NCBI GenBank assembly: GCA_020636095.1
Contig: JACJYN010000009.1
Location: 186,001 to 250,000, forward strand
DNA length: 64,000 bases
From: Lewinellaceae bacterium
GTDB lineage: Bacteria; Bacteroidota; Bacteroidia; Chitinophagales; Saprospiraceae
Direction: 5' to 3'
Positions within the stretch are counted from its first letter, which is position 1; every line of letters starts with the position of its first letter. Made by a program: the position numbers and the translations under genes. Positions 16,659 through 24,790 of this stretch are shown here, piece after piece. The notes under the pieces are model-generated. The model searched no databases, was not told the DNA's origin, and saw only the letters and a program-made list of their open reading frames with translations.

Positions 16659-17717
16659 CTACTCCTCCCCATACTGCAATTCATAATACTGCTGATAGGC
16701 TCCGGAAGTGACCCGCTCCAGCCATTCCGTGTTTTCGAGGTACCACTCGGCGGTGCGCCGCAGGCCCTCGGCGGCCTGAATGGTAGGCTCCCAGCCCAGC
16801 TCCCGTTTGATCTTGGAGGCGTCAATGGCGTAGCGGCGGTCGTGCCCGGGGCGGTCTTTGACAAAGGTGATCAGGCTTCTGGAGGCGCCGGGTTGGCGGC
16901 CCAGCAGCTCATCGACAATGTCACAGAGTTGATGCACCAGGCCGATATTTTTCCACTCGTTGTTGCCGCCTATGTTGTAGGTCTCGCCCACCTCGCCTCT
17001 GTGATAGATCAGGTCGATGGCGGAGGCGTGGTCTTCCACCCACAGCCAGTCGCGGGTATACTGGCCGTCTCCGTATACCGGCAGGGGTTTGTTGTTGCGG
17101 ATGTTGTTGATCATTAGGGGCAACAGTTTCTCGGGAAACTGGTAAGGGCCATAGTTGTTAGAGCAGTTGGAAAGGACTACCGGCAGGCCATAGGTGTGGT
17201 AGTAGGCCCGAACCAGGTGATCAGAGCTTGCCTTGGAGGCCGAATAGGGCGAACGTGGGTCGTAAGGCGTTTCTTCAGTGAAGTAGCCCGTTTCGCCCAG
17301 GCTGCCATAAACTTCATCGGTAGAGATATGATAAAAACGCTTGCCCGCCGCGTCTTTCCAGCGGAAGCGGGCGGCATTCAGCAAAACCACGGTTCCAACA
17401 ATATTCGTTTCAATAAAACTCATAGGGTTGGAGATGGAACGGTCGACATGCGATTCGGCCGCCAGGTGGATGACGCCATCGAAGTCGTAGTCTGCAAAGA
17501 GTTGTTGCATCTGAGCCTCCTTCGTGATATCCCCTTTGATGAAAGTATAATTGGGGCTACCTTCAACATCCTTAAGGTTTTCCAGGTTGCCGGCGTAAGT
17601 CAGCTTGTCCAGGTTGACAATATGATAAGCCGGATATTGGTTGACCATCAGCCGCACGAGGTGGGAACCGATAAAACCGGCGCCACCGGTGATGAGTATT
17701 GTCTGTTGAAACGCCAT
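16659..17717 (-). CDS. rfbB: dTDP-glucose 4,6-dehydratase
   Basis: RfbB converts dTDP-glucose to dTDP-4-keto-6-deoxyglucose, the second step towards dTDP-rhamnose and related sugars. The 352-aa protein begins MAFQQTILITGGAGFIGSHL with the NAD-binding glycine motif. It carries the extended-SDR triad (Thr in HISTDEVYG with the adjacent catalytic Asp/Glu, and YSASK for Tyr-x3-Lys), plus AAESHVDRS and the sugar-binding NNYGPYQFPEKL and YGDGQYTRDWL segments. The start at 17717 is chosen because the ATG at 17792 would lie upstream of the promoter described below. Other rml genes are not adjacent, which is common in this phylum. Confidence 0.95.
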   Translation of the reverse strand: MAFQQTILITGGAGFIGSHLVRLMVNQYPAYHIVNLDKLTYAGNLENLKDVEGSPNYTFIKGDITKEAQMQQLFADYDFDGVIHLAAESHVDRSISNPMSFIETNIVGTVVLLNAARFRWKDAAGKRFYHISTDEVYGSLGETGYFTEETPYDPRSPYSASKASSDHLVRAYYHTYGLPVVLSNCSNNYGPYQFPEKLLPLMINNIRNNKPLPVYGDGQYTRDWLWVEDHASAIDLIYHRGEVGETYNIGGNNEWKNIGLVHQLCDIVDELLGRQPGASRSLITFVKDRPGHDRRYAIDASKIKRELGWEPTIQAAEGLRRTAEWYLENTEWLERVTSGAYQQYYELQYGEE

Positions 17718-17762
17718 ATCATTTATTTTTGGTTCTCTGAGAAGGATATTTTTCACCGGCGA

Positions 17763-17793
17763 CAAAACTACACAATTCCGACTACCCACCAAA
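17763..17793 (-). promoter_or_regulatory. Bacteroidota-type promoter of rfbB
   Basis: On the minus strand TTTG (17793-17790) is followed after 19 bp by TAGTTTTG (17770-17763), which matches the TTTG-N19-21-TAnnTTTG consensus of the primary sigma factor of this phylum. The rfbB ATG lies about 45 bp downstream. A TACATTTG motif on the plus strand at 17799-17806 suggests a back-to-back promoter for the outer-membrane gene at 17824. Confidence 0.65.
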
Positions 17794-17823
17794 TTTCTTA
17801 CATTTGCAGAAATTCATAAAGCT

Positions 17824-18588
17824 ATGCGAAACGTGCTATTATTTATCTTGTTGTGCTGCCTCCCGTTGTTGCTTTGGGGGCAGCAACGGAACAGCAAATA
17901 CGCCCTCAACAAGGGCAATGCGCTCATGTTCAAGCTCAGCTATGCCGGCCACAGCCCGGGCGGCGACCTGGCGGACCGCTTTGGCAACAACTTCAGCTTT
18001 GGCGCCGGAGCCGGCCTGATCACCGGCAAAGGCAGCTGGATACTGGGCGGGGACTTTGCCTATCTATTTGGTGGAGAGGTTAAGGAAGACGTGCTGGCCT
18101 CCCTTCGCACGCCGGAGGGCGCCATCATCGGAAACGACCGGGGGTACGCCGATGTCGGGCTGCGGGAGCGGGGCTTTTATCTCGGCGCTCATGTCGGAAA
18201 GCTGATAAGCATCGGCCTGCCCAATCCGCGTTCCGGCATCCGGTTGACTGTAGGCGCCGGCCTGTTGCAACACAAGGTTCGCATCCAGGACGACCCCCTC
18301 AGCGGCGTTCCACAACTGGATGAAAACTATAAAAAGGGCTACGACCGCCTGTCTAACGGCCTGGCTTTTACCGAGTTCATCGGTTACCAGGTCATGAGTA
18401 TGGACAAGCGCGTTAATTTTTACATCGGCTTCGAATTCACCCAGGGTTTCACCATGAGCCGGCGGGATTTCAACTTCGATACCCGCGCCAAAGACGAAAC
18501 GGAACGCACCGACCTGCTCTATGGCATCCGCGTCGGCTGGATCATCCCGCTTTACTTCGGCCAGGAAGCGGGGGAGGTTTATTATTAG
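17824..18588 (+). CDS. Putative outer-membrane beta-barrel protein
   Basis: A 254-aa exported protein of unknown function. Residues 1-20 form a signal peptide (MRNVLLFILLCCLPLLLWGQ). The mature part is rich in alternating polar/hydrophobic strands with glycine turns (NNFSFGAGAGLITGKGSWILGGDFAYLFGG, split across blades) and ends in an aromatic-rich strand (GIRVGWIIPLYFG), as for an outer-membrane barrel of roughly 8-10 strands. No known porin or PorT motif is decisive. It is divergently transcribed from rfbB, with a TACATTTG -7-like motif 18 bp upstream of its ATG. A substrate or assembly role cannot be read from sequence. Confidence 0.65.
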   Translation: MRNVLLFILLCCLPLLLWGQQRNSKYALNKGNALMFKLSYAGHSPGGDLADRFGNNFSFGAGAGLITGKGSWILGGDFAYLFGGEVKEDVLASLRTPEGAIIGNDRGYADVGLRERGFYLGAHVGKLISIGLPNPRSGIRLTVGAGLLQHKVRIQDDPLSGVPQLDENYKKGYDRLSNGLAFTEFIGYQVMSMDKRVNFYIGFEFTQGFTMSRRDFNFDTRAKDETERTDLLYGIRVGWIIPLYFGQEAGEVYY

Positions 18589-18596
18589 TGTGTTTA

Positions 18597-18759
18597 AGAG
18601 CGTGTTGGGGATTTACTTTTGATGTCGAAAATGAGCAGATTTTGGTTCTCAGGAAGCCATTTTTGAGCCGCATAGCATCGCTACGTGGCGAAAAAATGGC
18701 GAAATGAGGTTCAAAAGATGCACATTTGCAGGCCAAAGGGTAAATCCCCAACACGCTCT
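18597..18759. mobile_element. 163-bp palindromic (MITE-like) element with 20-bp inverted ends
   Basis: Perfect 20-bp inverted repeats occur at 18597-18616 (AGAGCGTGTTGGGGATTTAC) and 18740-18759. The centre folds as GCCGCATAGC-ATC-GCTACGTGGC, an imperfect hairpin with a TAGC/GCTA apex. The end sequence and the internal TTTGCAGGCC (near the right arm) are shared with the element at 34684-34764. No clean target-site duplication is visible. Confidence 0.7.
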
Positions 18760-18847
18760 AAGTGGTGGCTTGCCCAGGTACTTACACACACAGATACACT
18801 GCTCTCTGACACACTGCTCTCTGATACACAGATATACGAACACACCC

Positions 18848-20098
18848 ATGCACACCCTCTACACCCTCACCCTCCACCTCTACGGCTTGCTTCTCCGGCT
18901 GGCAGCGCTCTTCAATCCGAAGGCGGGCCAGTGGGTGGCGGGCCGCCGTGAGTGGCGATCGAAGCATCAGGCCCTGCTGGAGAAAAAACTCCGGGGCAAC
19001 GCACCGGTCCTCTGGGTACACTGTGCCTCCTTAGGTGAATTTGAACAGGGGCGGCCGGTAATTGAACAGTTGAAAGCCGAACAACCCTCGCTGAAGATAC
19101 TGCTTACCTTCTTTTCTCCTTCCGGTTATGAGGTGCGAAAAAACTATGCGGAAGCCGATTACATCGTCTACCTGCCTCTGGATACAGCGGCTAATGCCCG
19201 CGATTTTGTAGCCATCTGGCAACCAACGGCCGCTGTTTTTGTCAAATACGAATTCTGGTATTACCACCTGCGGGCCCTGCGTGAGGCCGGTATTCCTACT
19301 GTATTGATCTCCGCCCTGTTTCGGCAGAACCAGCTTTTCTTCCGCTGGTACGGAGGTTTCTTCCGGCAGCTGCCGGGCTGGTTCACCCATATTTTTGTGC
19401 AAAACGAAAGTTCCGCCCGGCAGCTTCGCGAAGCCGGCTTTCACAATTATTCCGTAGCCGGCGACACCCGCATCGACCGCGTTCTCCAGATCGCTGAAAG
19501 GGCGCCTTCCTTTTCACAGGTGGAACGCTTCGCCGGCCAGGCGCCCATTTTAATGATCGGTAGTTCCTGGCCGGAGGACGAGGCCTTCCTGCTCCCCTTC
19601 TTAAATAAACGGCTGCCATCGGGTTGGAAGGCCATCATGGCCCCTCATCAGGTCGATGAAGGGCACATTCAGCAGATTCTGAAAAAGCTGGAATTGCCCT
19701 GCTGCCGCTATTCCCGGGGAGAGGGTGAAACGGAGGCGCGGGTGTTGCTGATCGACAACGTGGGCATGCTCTCCGCCTTGTATCAGTACGGGCGGATCGC
19801 CTACATCGGCGGCGCCTTCGGGGCGGGCCTGCACAATACCCTGGAACCCATTGCCTTCGGGCTTCCCGTCATCTTTGGCCCCCGATTTCAAAAGTTTGAA
19901 GAAGCCCGCTATCTGGTCCAGTCGGGGGGAGGGTTCAGCATCAGCGGGCAGGAGGAACTGCAAGAGGCATTCAGCGAGTTGCTCCGGGAAGACACCTACC
20001 GGGAAGCTTCTGAAAAAGCCCGGGCGTACGTATTGTCAAATAGCGGCGCCAGCCGGAAAGCTGCGGCTTTTATTCAGCAGATGATTACAGGGTCGTGA
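18848..20098 (+). CDS. waaA: 3-deoxy-D-manno-octulosonic-acid (Kdo) transferase
   Basis: WaaA adds Kdo to lipid IVA during lipid A-core synthesis at the cytoplasmic face of the inner membrane. The 416-aa GT-B protein begins with a hydrophobic anchor (LTLHLYGLLLRLAALF) and carries VLWVHCASLGEFEQGRP with the catalytic-base glutamate, PLDTAANARDFVAIWQP, KYEFWYYHLRAL, and the donor-binding C-terminal YIGGAFGAGLHNTLEPIAFGLPVIFGP. The start at 18848 (MHTLYTL) gives normal length; in-frame codons further upstream run through the palindromic element and are rejected. Just upstream are two copies of CACACTGCTCTCTGA. Other lipid A genes are not adjacent. Confidence 0.93.
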   Translation: MHTLYTLTLHLYGLLLRLAALFNPKAGQWVAGRREWRSKHQALLEKKLRGNAPVLWVHCASLGEFEQGRPVIEQLKAEQPSLKILLTFFSPSGYEVRKNYAEADYIVYLPLDTAANARDFVAIWQPTAAVFVKYEFWYYHLRALREAGIPTVLISALFRQNQLFFRWYGGFFRQLPGWFTHIFVQNESSARQLREAGFHNYSVAGDTRIDRVLQIAERAPSFSQVERFAGQAPILMIGSSWPEDEAFLLPFLNKRLPSGWKAIMAPHQVDEGHIQQILKKLELPCCRYSRGEGETEARVLLIDNVGMLSALYQYGRIAYIGGAFGAGLHNTLEPIAFGLPVIFGPRFQKFEEARYLVQSGGGFSISGQEELQEAFSELLREDTYREASEKARAYVLSNSGASRKAAAFIQQMITGS

Positions 20099-20288
20099 GG
20101 CTCTAAGCCACTTCCCCGGCTGTACTATCGGCTGGGCACTCTCCAGCCATGCTTTAACCCGGCGCCTATTGTATAATAATCCAGGTACATCTTTTGTACT
20201 TTCCGCGATTCTATCGCATCTTTAGCCAACCATTTTATCGCTTTTTGTCCAAAATCAAATACTTTTAACAATTCTAAATCTATAAAAC

Positions 20289-20843
20289 ATGTCAAAAATC
20301 TTGAAGTGGGTAGGCCTATCCCTTTTGGGTGTTTTAGTAATTATCCAGTTTTTTGGAATAGACAAAACCAACCCGCCGATCGAACAGGGGGAGGAATTTA
20401 TGACGCTGGTGGAAACGCCTCCTGATGTGGCAAAACTGCTAAAAGACGCTTGCTACGATTGCCATTCTCACGAAACAGAATACCCCTGGTATACCAACAT
20501 AGAGCCGGTTTCCTGGTGGATTGCCCACCACATCGACGAAGCGCGCGGGCATCTCAATTTCTCCACCTGGGGCCGTTACAATGCCGAAAAGAAAGCCCAC
20601 AAAGCAGAGGAGTCCGGAGAAGAAGTAGAAAAAGAAAAAATGCCGCTTCCCACCTACCTCCCTATGCACCCGGAGGCGCGCCTGACCGGCGCCCAGCGGG
20701 AGCGCCTGGCTTCCTGGTTCAAGGCATTGTCTGAGCAAGAAGGCAGGACATCGGACAAAACTATGGAAGGGGATAGCCAGCCGCCGATGGAAGCAGCCGA
20801 GGCCTCTCATGGAGAGGAAGAAGAGCATGAACACGAAGATTAA
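20289..20843 (+). CDS. Haem-binding domain protein (CxxCH, PF14376-like)
   Basis: A 184-aa protein with an N-terminal membrane anchor (residues 5-23, KWVGLSLLGVLVIIQFFG) and a single haem c attachment site CYDCH at residues 55-59, followed by YPWYTNIEPVSWWIAHHI and the conserved histidine-rich block HLNFSTWGRYN. This is the Haem_bd (cytochrome P460-unrelated) family common in Bacteroidota. The C-terminal 50 residues are acidic and low-complexity (HGEEEEHEHED), possibly a metal-binding tail. It sits 5 bp ahead of the VIT1-type transporter on the same strand, so the two are probably co-transcribed, hinting at a shared role in iron or redox handling; that is inference. The protein should be periplasmic. 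Confidence 0.85.
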   Translation: MSKILKWVGLSLLGVLVIIQFFGIDKTNPPIEQGEEFMTLVETPPDVAKLLKDACYDCHSHETEYPWYTNIEPVSWWIAHHIDEARGHLNFSTWGRYNAEKKAHKAEESGEEVEKEKMPLPTYLPMHPEARLTGAQRERLASWFKALSEQEGRTSDKTMEGDSQPPMEAAEASHGEEEEHEHED

Positions 20844-20848
20844 GTAAT

Positions 20849-21583
20849 ATGAATCATCAGGAAGCACGCCTGCACGGGGACAATTCTTTCTTCAGCCGTT
20901 ACCAGGACTACCTCGGGGAGTTTGTCTACGGAGGCATCGATGGCAGTGTGACCACCTTTGCCGTGGTGGCGGGGTCGGTCGGCGCCAGCCTGGACAGCTC
21001 GATCATTCTCATTCTGGGTTTTGCTAACCTACTGGCCGATGGCTTTTCTATGTCGGTTGGCGCGTATTTGTCTTCCAAGTCTGAGCAGGCCAATTACGAA
21101 AAGCACAAAAAGATCGAACAATGGGAAGTGAAGCACCTGCCGGAAGCAGAACGGGAGGAAATCCGGGATATTTATCGCCAGAAAGGCTTCCAGGGGGCAT
21201 TATTGGAGAAAGTGGTGGATATTATTTGCTCGGATAAAGACCGCTGGGTAGATGAAATGATGAAAGATGAACTGGGCATGATGGAGCAGAAACGTTCTCC
21301 ATTTAAAATCGGAGCGGTGACCTATCTGGCCTTTCTGCTGGTGGGATTTATTCCCCTGGCGCTTTATCTATGGGATTTTATCTTCGGGTTTAATGGCGAC
21401 CTGTTCCTGGCGACCTGCTTGTTTACCGGCCTGGCCTTTGCCGCCGTTGGCTGGCTCAAAACCTATGTGACCGAGACTTCCCACTGGAAGGGCATCCTGG
21501 AAACGCTGGTGCTTGGCGCCATCGCCGCCGGAGTGGCTTACCTGGTTGGTGATGTGCTCGAAAAGATCATTGTGGGGGGGTAG
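20849..21583 (+). CDS. VIT1/CCC1 family iron/manganese transporter
   Basis: A 244-aa integral membrane protein of the VIT1/CCC1 family, which exports or sequesters Fe2+ or Mn2+. Helix 1 carries DYLGEFVYGGIDGSVTTFAVVAG with the family aspartate/glycine pattern, helix 2 NLLADGFSMSVGAYLSSKSE with the metal-conducting aspartate and methionine, and the acidic cytoplasmic loop (about residues 75-150) contains the DE-rich metal-binding segment VDEMMKDELGMMEQKR. Three further helices follow. The gene is 5 bp downstream of the haem-binding protein gene. Direction and metal preference are inferred from the family. Confidence 0.88.
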   Translation: MNHQEARLHGDNSFFSRYQDYLGEFVYGGIDGSVTTFAVVAGSVGASLDSSIILILGFANLLADGFSMSVGAYLSSKSEQANYEKHKKIEQWEVKHLPEAEREEIRDIYRQKGFQGALLEKVVDIICSDKDRWVDEMMKDELGMMEQKRSPFKIGAVTYLAFLLVGFIPLALYLWDFIFGFNGDLFLATCLFTGLAFAAVGWLKTYVTETSHWKGILETLVLGAIAAGVAYLVGDVLEKIIVGG

Positions 21584-21678
21584 GAGAATATGGGCTGTCT
21601 TTGCTGTGCGGCAGCACTGTCATTTAAAAGCGTAGGTTCATCGTAACTATTTAGGTATTTCGGTTTTATGGGGTATCC

Positions 21679-21741
21679 CGGTATTGCGGCCGGAGGCTCA
21701 CAGAGGCGCTGCAACTGCCTGGCCACAAAACCATAATGCCG
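21679..21741 (-). repeat. Dispersed intergenic repeat, copy B (63 bp identical core)
   Basis: This is identical to the reverse complement of 9966-10028. It lies in the 325-bp gap between the VIT1-type gene and aceK, and is bordered by an outer imperfect inverted pair ACTATTTAGGTATT (about 21645) and the complement of ACCTATTCAGGTATT (about 21875). No coding frame is present. Confidence 0.9.
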
Positions 21742-21747
21742 AAATAC

Positions 21748-21860
21748 GGCTATCCGTCTAACGTTGGACACGGTTAGAAGCAGGTAAGCCCAAGCAGCCT
21801 GCCGCGGTTGCGAACAGCGAATACCGAACCGCGAACTCGTCCAACCCTGGAATGGTAGCC
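21748..21860. repeat. Inverted-repeat element of the GTTGGACA family, copy 1
   Basis: The left arm (21748-21770) ends in CGTCTAACGTTGGACA and the right arm (21837-21860) is its imperfect complement. The interior is made of GCGAACAGCGAATACCG-type microrepeats. A relative with similar arms occurs at 37068-37223. It forms part of the stretch directly upstream of aceK. Confidence 0.5.
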
Positions 21861-21907
21861 CAAAATACCATAATACCTGAATAGGTACGGTTCATTAATA
21901 ATAAAGT

Positions 21908-23683
21908 ATGTTTGAAAAACTTTTGCCTTACGATACCGCTCACCTTATCATGGGCGCCTATCTAAAGTATTATCATCAATACAAAAGGATCACCAAGCGG
22001 GCGCAGATTCGTTTTGAGAATCGCGACTGGCACGGAATTCAGGCGGATTCGCGGGAACGCCTCACCCTTTACCGCAATCAGGTAGGGCGGACAACCGAAA
22101 AGGTACTGGCCTTCCTCGGCAACCGCGCCAGCGACCGCAATACCTGGAAGCGCATTAAAGAGGATTACCTGGACGAGGTGATCAATTTTAATACCCGGAA
22201 TATTGCGGAGACCTTTTATAACTCCGTTTTCCGTCATAGCCATAAAGGCCTGAGTGTGGATGAAGACCTCATGTTCGTCCACGCCACCGGTACGTACCGG
22301 GAATTCCGTTCTACTGTGCCGATCTACCAAACCTTTTTCCTCGTCAAGCCCATCGAGCACGTGGTCCGGCAGCTGTTCTCCTTCTATACCTTCGACGCCC
22401 CCTGGGAAGATATGGAGCGGGATATTGGTTACATCACTACGCTTCTCAACAAGAAGATATTCGAAGGCAGGGATTCTTTACCGCGCAACGCTCGCCTGGA
22501 AATGCTCAAGTCTATTTTCTTCCGCAATAAAGGCGCTTATATTGTTGGGCGCCTGCATTTGGAGGACCGTATTTTTCCCTTCATTATGCCCTTGTTGCAT
22601 GAAGAAAACGGCATCTATGTAGATGCCATCCTGCTGGAGTACAATGAAGTGAGTTCTATTTTCAGCTATAACCGCTCTTATTTTTTGGTGGATGTGGATA
22701 TCGTCAGTGAGATGGTGGATTTCCTCCTGTCCATCCTGCCCACCAAGAGCATGGGAGAGTTGTATAATTCGATAGGCTTCGAAAAACACGGGAAGACTGT
22801 ACTTTACCGGGATTTTTTGCGCCACATGGATCGTTCCTTTGATGAGTTCGTTATTGCGCCCGGTATCAAGGGCATGGTCATGTCGGTATTTACGCTCAAT
22901 TCTTATAATATGGTCTTCAAGGTTATCAAAGACCGGTTTGCCGCTCCCAAAAAGGTGACGGAGCGGGAGGTCAAGGAGAAGTACGAGGTCGTTTTCTTTC
23001 ACGACCGGGTAGGGCGTATGGCGGACAGCCACATGTTTGAAAACTTTACCTTTTCCCGGGAGCGCATATCCCCGGAATTACTGGATGAGTTGCTGAAAGA
23101 AGCTCCGTCGAAGGTGACCCTGGAAGGAGATATCGTAAAGATCAAGCACCTGTACATCGAGAAGAAGATGATCCCTCTCAACCTCTATCTGGAAACCGCC
23201 AGCCCGGAGCAGGCGGAAGAAGTGATCAATGAGTACGGTAAGGCCATCAAACAGCTGGCGGCGGTAAATATTTTTCCGGGTGATATGTTGCTCAAGAACT
23301 TTGGCGTAACCCGGCTCAAGCGGGTCGTCTTCTATGATTATGACGAGATTGGCTTCCTGACGGATTACAATTTTCGCCGCATCCCCGAGCCTCGTGATTA
23401 CTACGACGAACTTTCTTCCGAGCCCTGGTACTCCGTCGGGCCTAATGATGTATTTCCCGAGGAATTTCCCCGGTTCCTCATTGGCCGGCAGGATATTCGT
23501 GAGCTTTTTTACAAGTTGCACGGAGACCTTTACGATGTCACTTTCTGGCGAAAAGTGCAGGAACGGCTGCGCGCTGGAGAAATCTTCGATGTATTTCCCT
23601 ACCGGCAACGGTTGCGTTTCAAAAAGATGTTTCGCCAGAAAAAAAACGGCCTTCCCGAGGGCGGGCCTAAAACGGATCAGTAA
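21908..23683 (+). CDS. aceK: Isocitrate dehydrogenase kinase/phosphatase
   Basis: AceK phosphorylates isocitrate dehydrogenase to switch it off and route isocitrate through the glyoxylate shunt, and also removes the phosphate. The 591-aa protein is close to the usual 570-600 aa and aligns by motif throughout: the N-terminal regulatory part, then APGIKGMVMSVFTLNSYNMV and FKVIKDRF for the ATP-binding lobe, and INIFPGD-like NIFPGDMLLKNFG followed by VVFYDYDEIGFLTDYNFRRIPEP with the catalytic aspartates. The family is best known from Proteobacteria, so its presence in this Bacteroidota-like context is notable. No icd, aceA or aceB gene is in the window. Confidence 0.93.
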   Translation: MFEKLLPYDTAHLIMGAYLKYYHQYKRITKRAQIRFENRDWHGIQADSRERLTLYRNQVGRTTEKVLAFLGNRASDRNTWKRIKEDYLDEVINFNTRNIAETFYNSVFRHSHKGLSVDEDLMFVHATGTYREFRSTVPIYQTFFLVKPIEHVVRQLFSFYTFDAPWEDMERDIGYITTLLNKKIFEGRDSLPRNARLEMLKSIFFRNKGAYIVGRLHLEDRIFPFIMPLLHEENGIYVDAILLEYNEVSSIFSYNRSYFLVDVDIVSEMVDFLLSILPTKSMGELYNSIGFEKHGKTVLYRDFLRHMDRSFDEFVIAPGIKGMVMSVFTLNSYNMVFKVIKDRFAAPKKVTEREVKEKYEVVFFHDRVGRMADSHMFENFTFSRERISPELLDELLKEAPSKVTLEGDIVKIKHLYIEKKMIPLNLYLETASPEQAEEVINEYGKAIKQLAAVNIFPGDMLLKNFGVTRLKRVVFYDYDEIGFLTDYNFRRIPEPRDYYDELSSEPWYSVGPNDVFPEEFPRFLIGRQDIRELFYKLHGDLYDVTFWRKVQERLRAGEIFDVFPYRQRLRFKKMFRQKKNGLPEGGPKTDQ

Positions 23684-23761
23684 AACCTTACACGACTCTA
23701 CCGGCAGTATTGGAGCGGCAGCCCGATGGCTCATTTACTGGGCCAATGATCTGACTTTACG

Positions 23762-23793
23762 CTTGAAAACATGAATATAATTTCATATTTTTG
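23762..23793 (+). promoter_or_regulatory. Probable promoter of the DUF1641-sqr operon
   Basis: TATTTTTG at 23786-23793 matches the TAnnTTTG -7 element, and CTTG at 23762-23765 lies 20 bp upstream in the position of the TTTG -33 element. The first gene starts at 23885, leaving a leader of about 85 bases. Confidence 0.5.
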
Positions 23794-23884
23794 TATTTCT
23801 ATCGGAAAGCCTCCCTTTTTAACATAAATAAAGGCGCTTTCTCCAACTTACATATCGGAAATTTTCATAAACAAACAGAAAACC

Positions 23885-24787
23885 ATGAAGGTTAATGGCA
23901 ATCCGGACTGGACGGAAACCGAAGCCGGGCAACAGCTGCAGGAACGGCTATCCAGTGAAAAGACCCTTAGGGCTCTCGATCACCTTCTACAGCGCATCGA
24001 TACCCTGGAGCAAGGCGTAGAACGGTTGAACACCTTGCTGGAAAGCGGGCCGGGCATCGTCAGCATGGCGGTTGATACCGTCGATGAAGGCTACCGCCGC
24101 GCCGCCGAACGAGGGGTCGATATCGAACAACGCCTGAGCGGCGCCCTGGCACTGGCGGAGAAACTGACCGCCCCTGAGATGATGGACAAGCTCAACAGCC
24201 TGCTGAAACTGGCCGATCAGGCGCCGGGTATCGCCAGTATGGTAGCGGATATGGCGGATGAAGGCTACCGAACGGCGGCGGCTCGTGGCATCGACATCGA
24301 TCAACGCCTGGGCGCTACGCTGGAGTTGGTTGAAAAACTGACTGCCCCCGGCATGATAGAGCAACTGAAAGGCCTGCTGAAACTGGCTGAACAGGCGCCC
24401 GGTATTATGGCTATGGGAGTCGATATTCTGGATGAAGGCTATCGGCAAACAGCAGGTAACGGGATTGACCTGTCGGCTTTGTCCAGGCAAGGCGTCAAAG
24501 TAACCAAGCGGGTTGTCAACCTGGTGGATTCCGAAGAGTTTGATGCCTTACTCCAAAGTGACCTGTTCAATCCGAAAACCCTGGATGTACTTTCAGTCGT
24601 CAGTGGCGCCCTCACCCAATGCCGGATGGACCCTCCTCATAGAGCGGGTATTTTTAAACTGCTGGGCGCCGTGCGGGACCCGGAGATTCAAAAATCCCTC
24701 GGCTTCCTGCTTTCCTTCGCCCGCAATTTTGGAAAGCTCTGTAATGAAGTAGTGGAAAGAGATTTGCAAAACAACAAAAAACAATAG
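23885..24787 (+). CDS. DUF1641 protein with three 58-residue repeats
   Basis: A 300-aa soluble, mostly helical protein. A segment of the type PGIASMVADMADEGYR recurs at residues 56, 114 and 172, exactly 58 residues apart, each followed by a GIDIDQRL and LAEKLTAP block, so the N-terminal two thirds are three tandem repeats. The C-terminal 90 residues (DSEEFDALLQSDLFNPKTL ... SLGFLLSFARNFGK) carry the DUF1641 signature. DUF1641 proteins are usually encoded next to sulfide:quinone or related pyridine-nucleotide-disulfide oxidoreductases, and here sqr follows after 3 bp, so a role as partner or scaffold of that enzyme is likely, though unproven. Confidence 0.85.
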   Translation: MKVNGNPDWTETEAGQQLQERLSSEKTLRALDHLLQRIDTLEQGVERLNTLLESGPGIVSMAVDTVDEGYRRAAERGVDIEQRLSGALALAEKLTAPEMMDKLNSLLKLADQAPGIASMVADMADEGYRTAAARGIDIDQRLGATLELVEKLTAPGMIEQLKGLLKLAEQAPGIMAMGVDILDEGYRQTAGNGIDLSALSRQGVKVTKRVVNLVDSEEFDALLQSDLFNPKTLDVLSVVSGALTQCRMDPPHRAGIFKLLGAVRDPEIQKSLGFLLSFARNFGKLCNEVVERDLQNNKKQ

Positions 24788-24790
24788 AAA

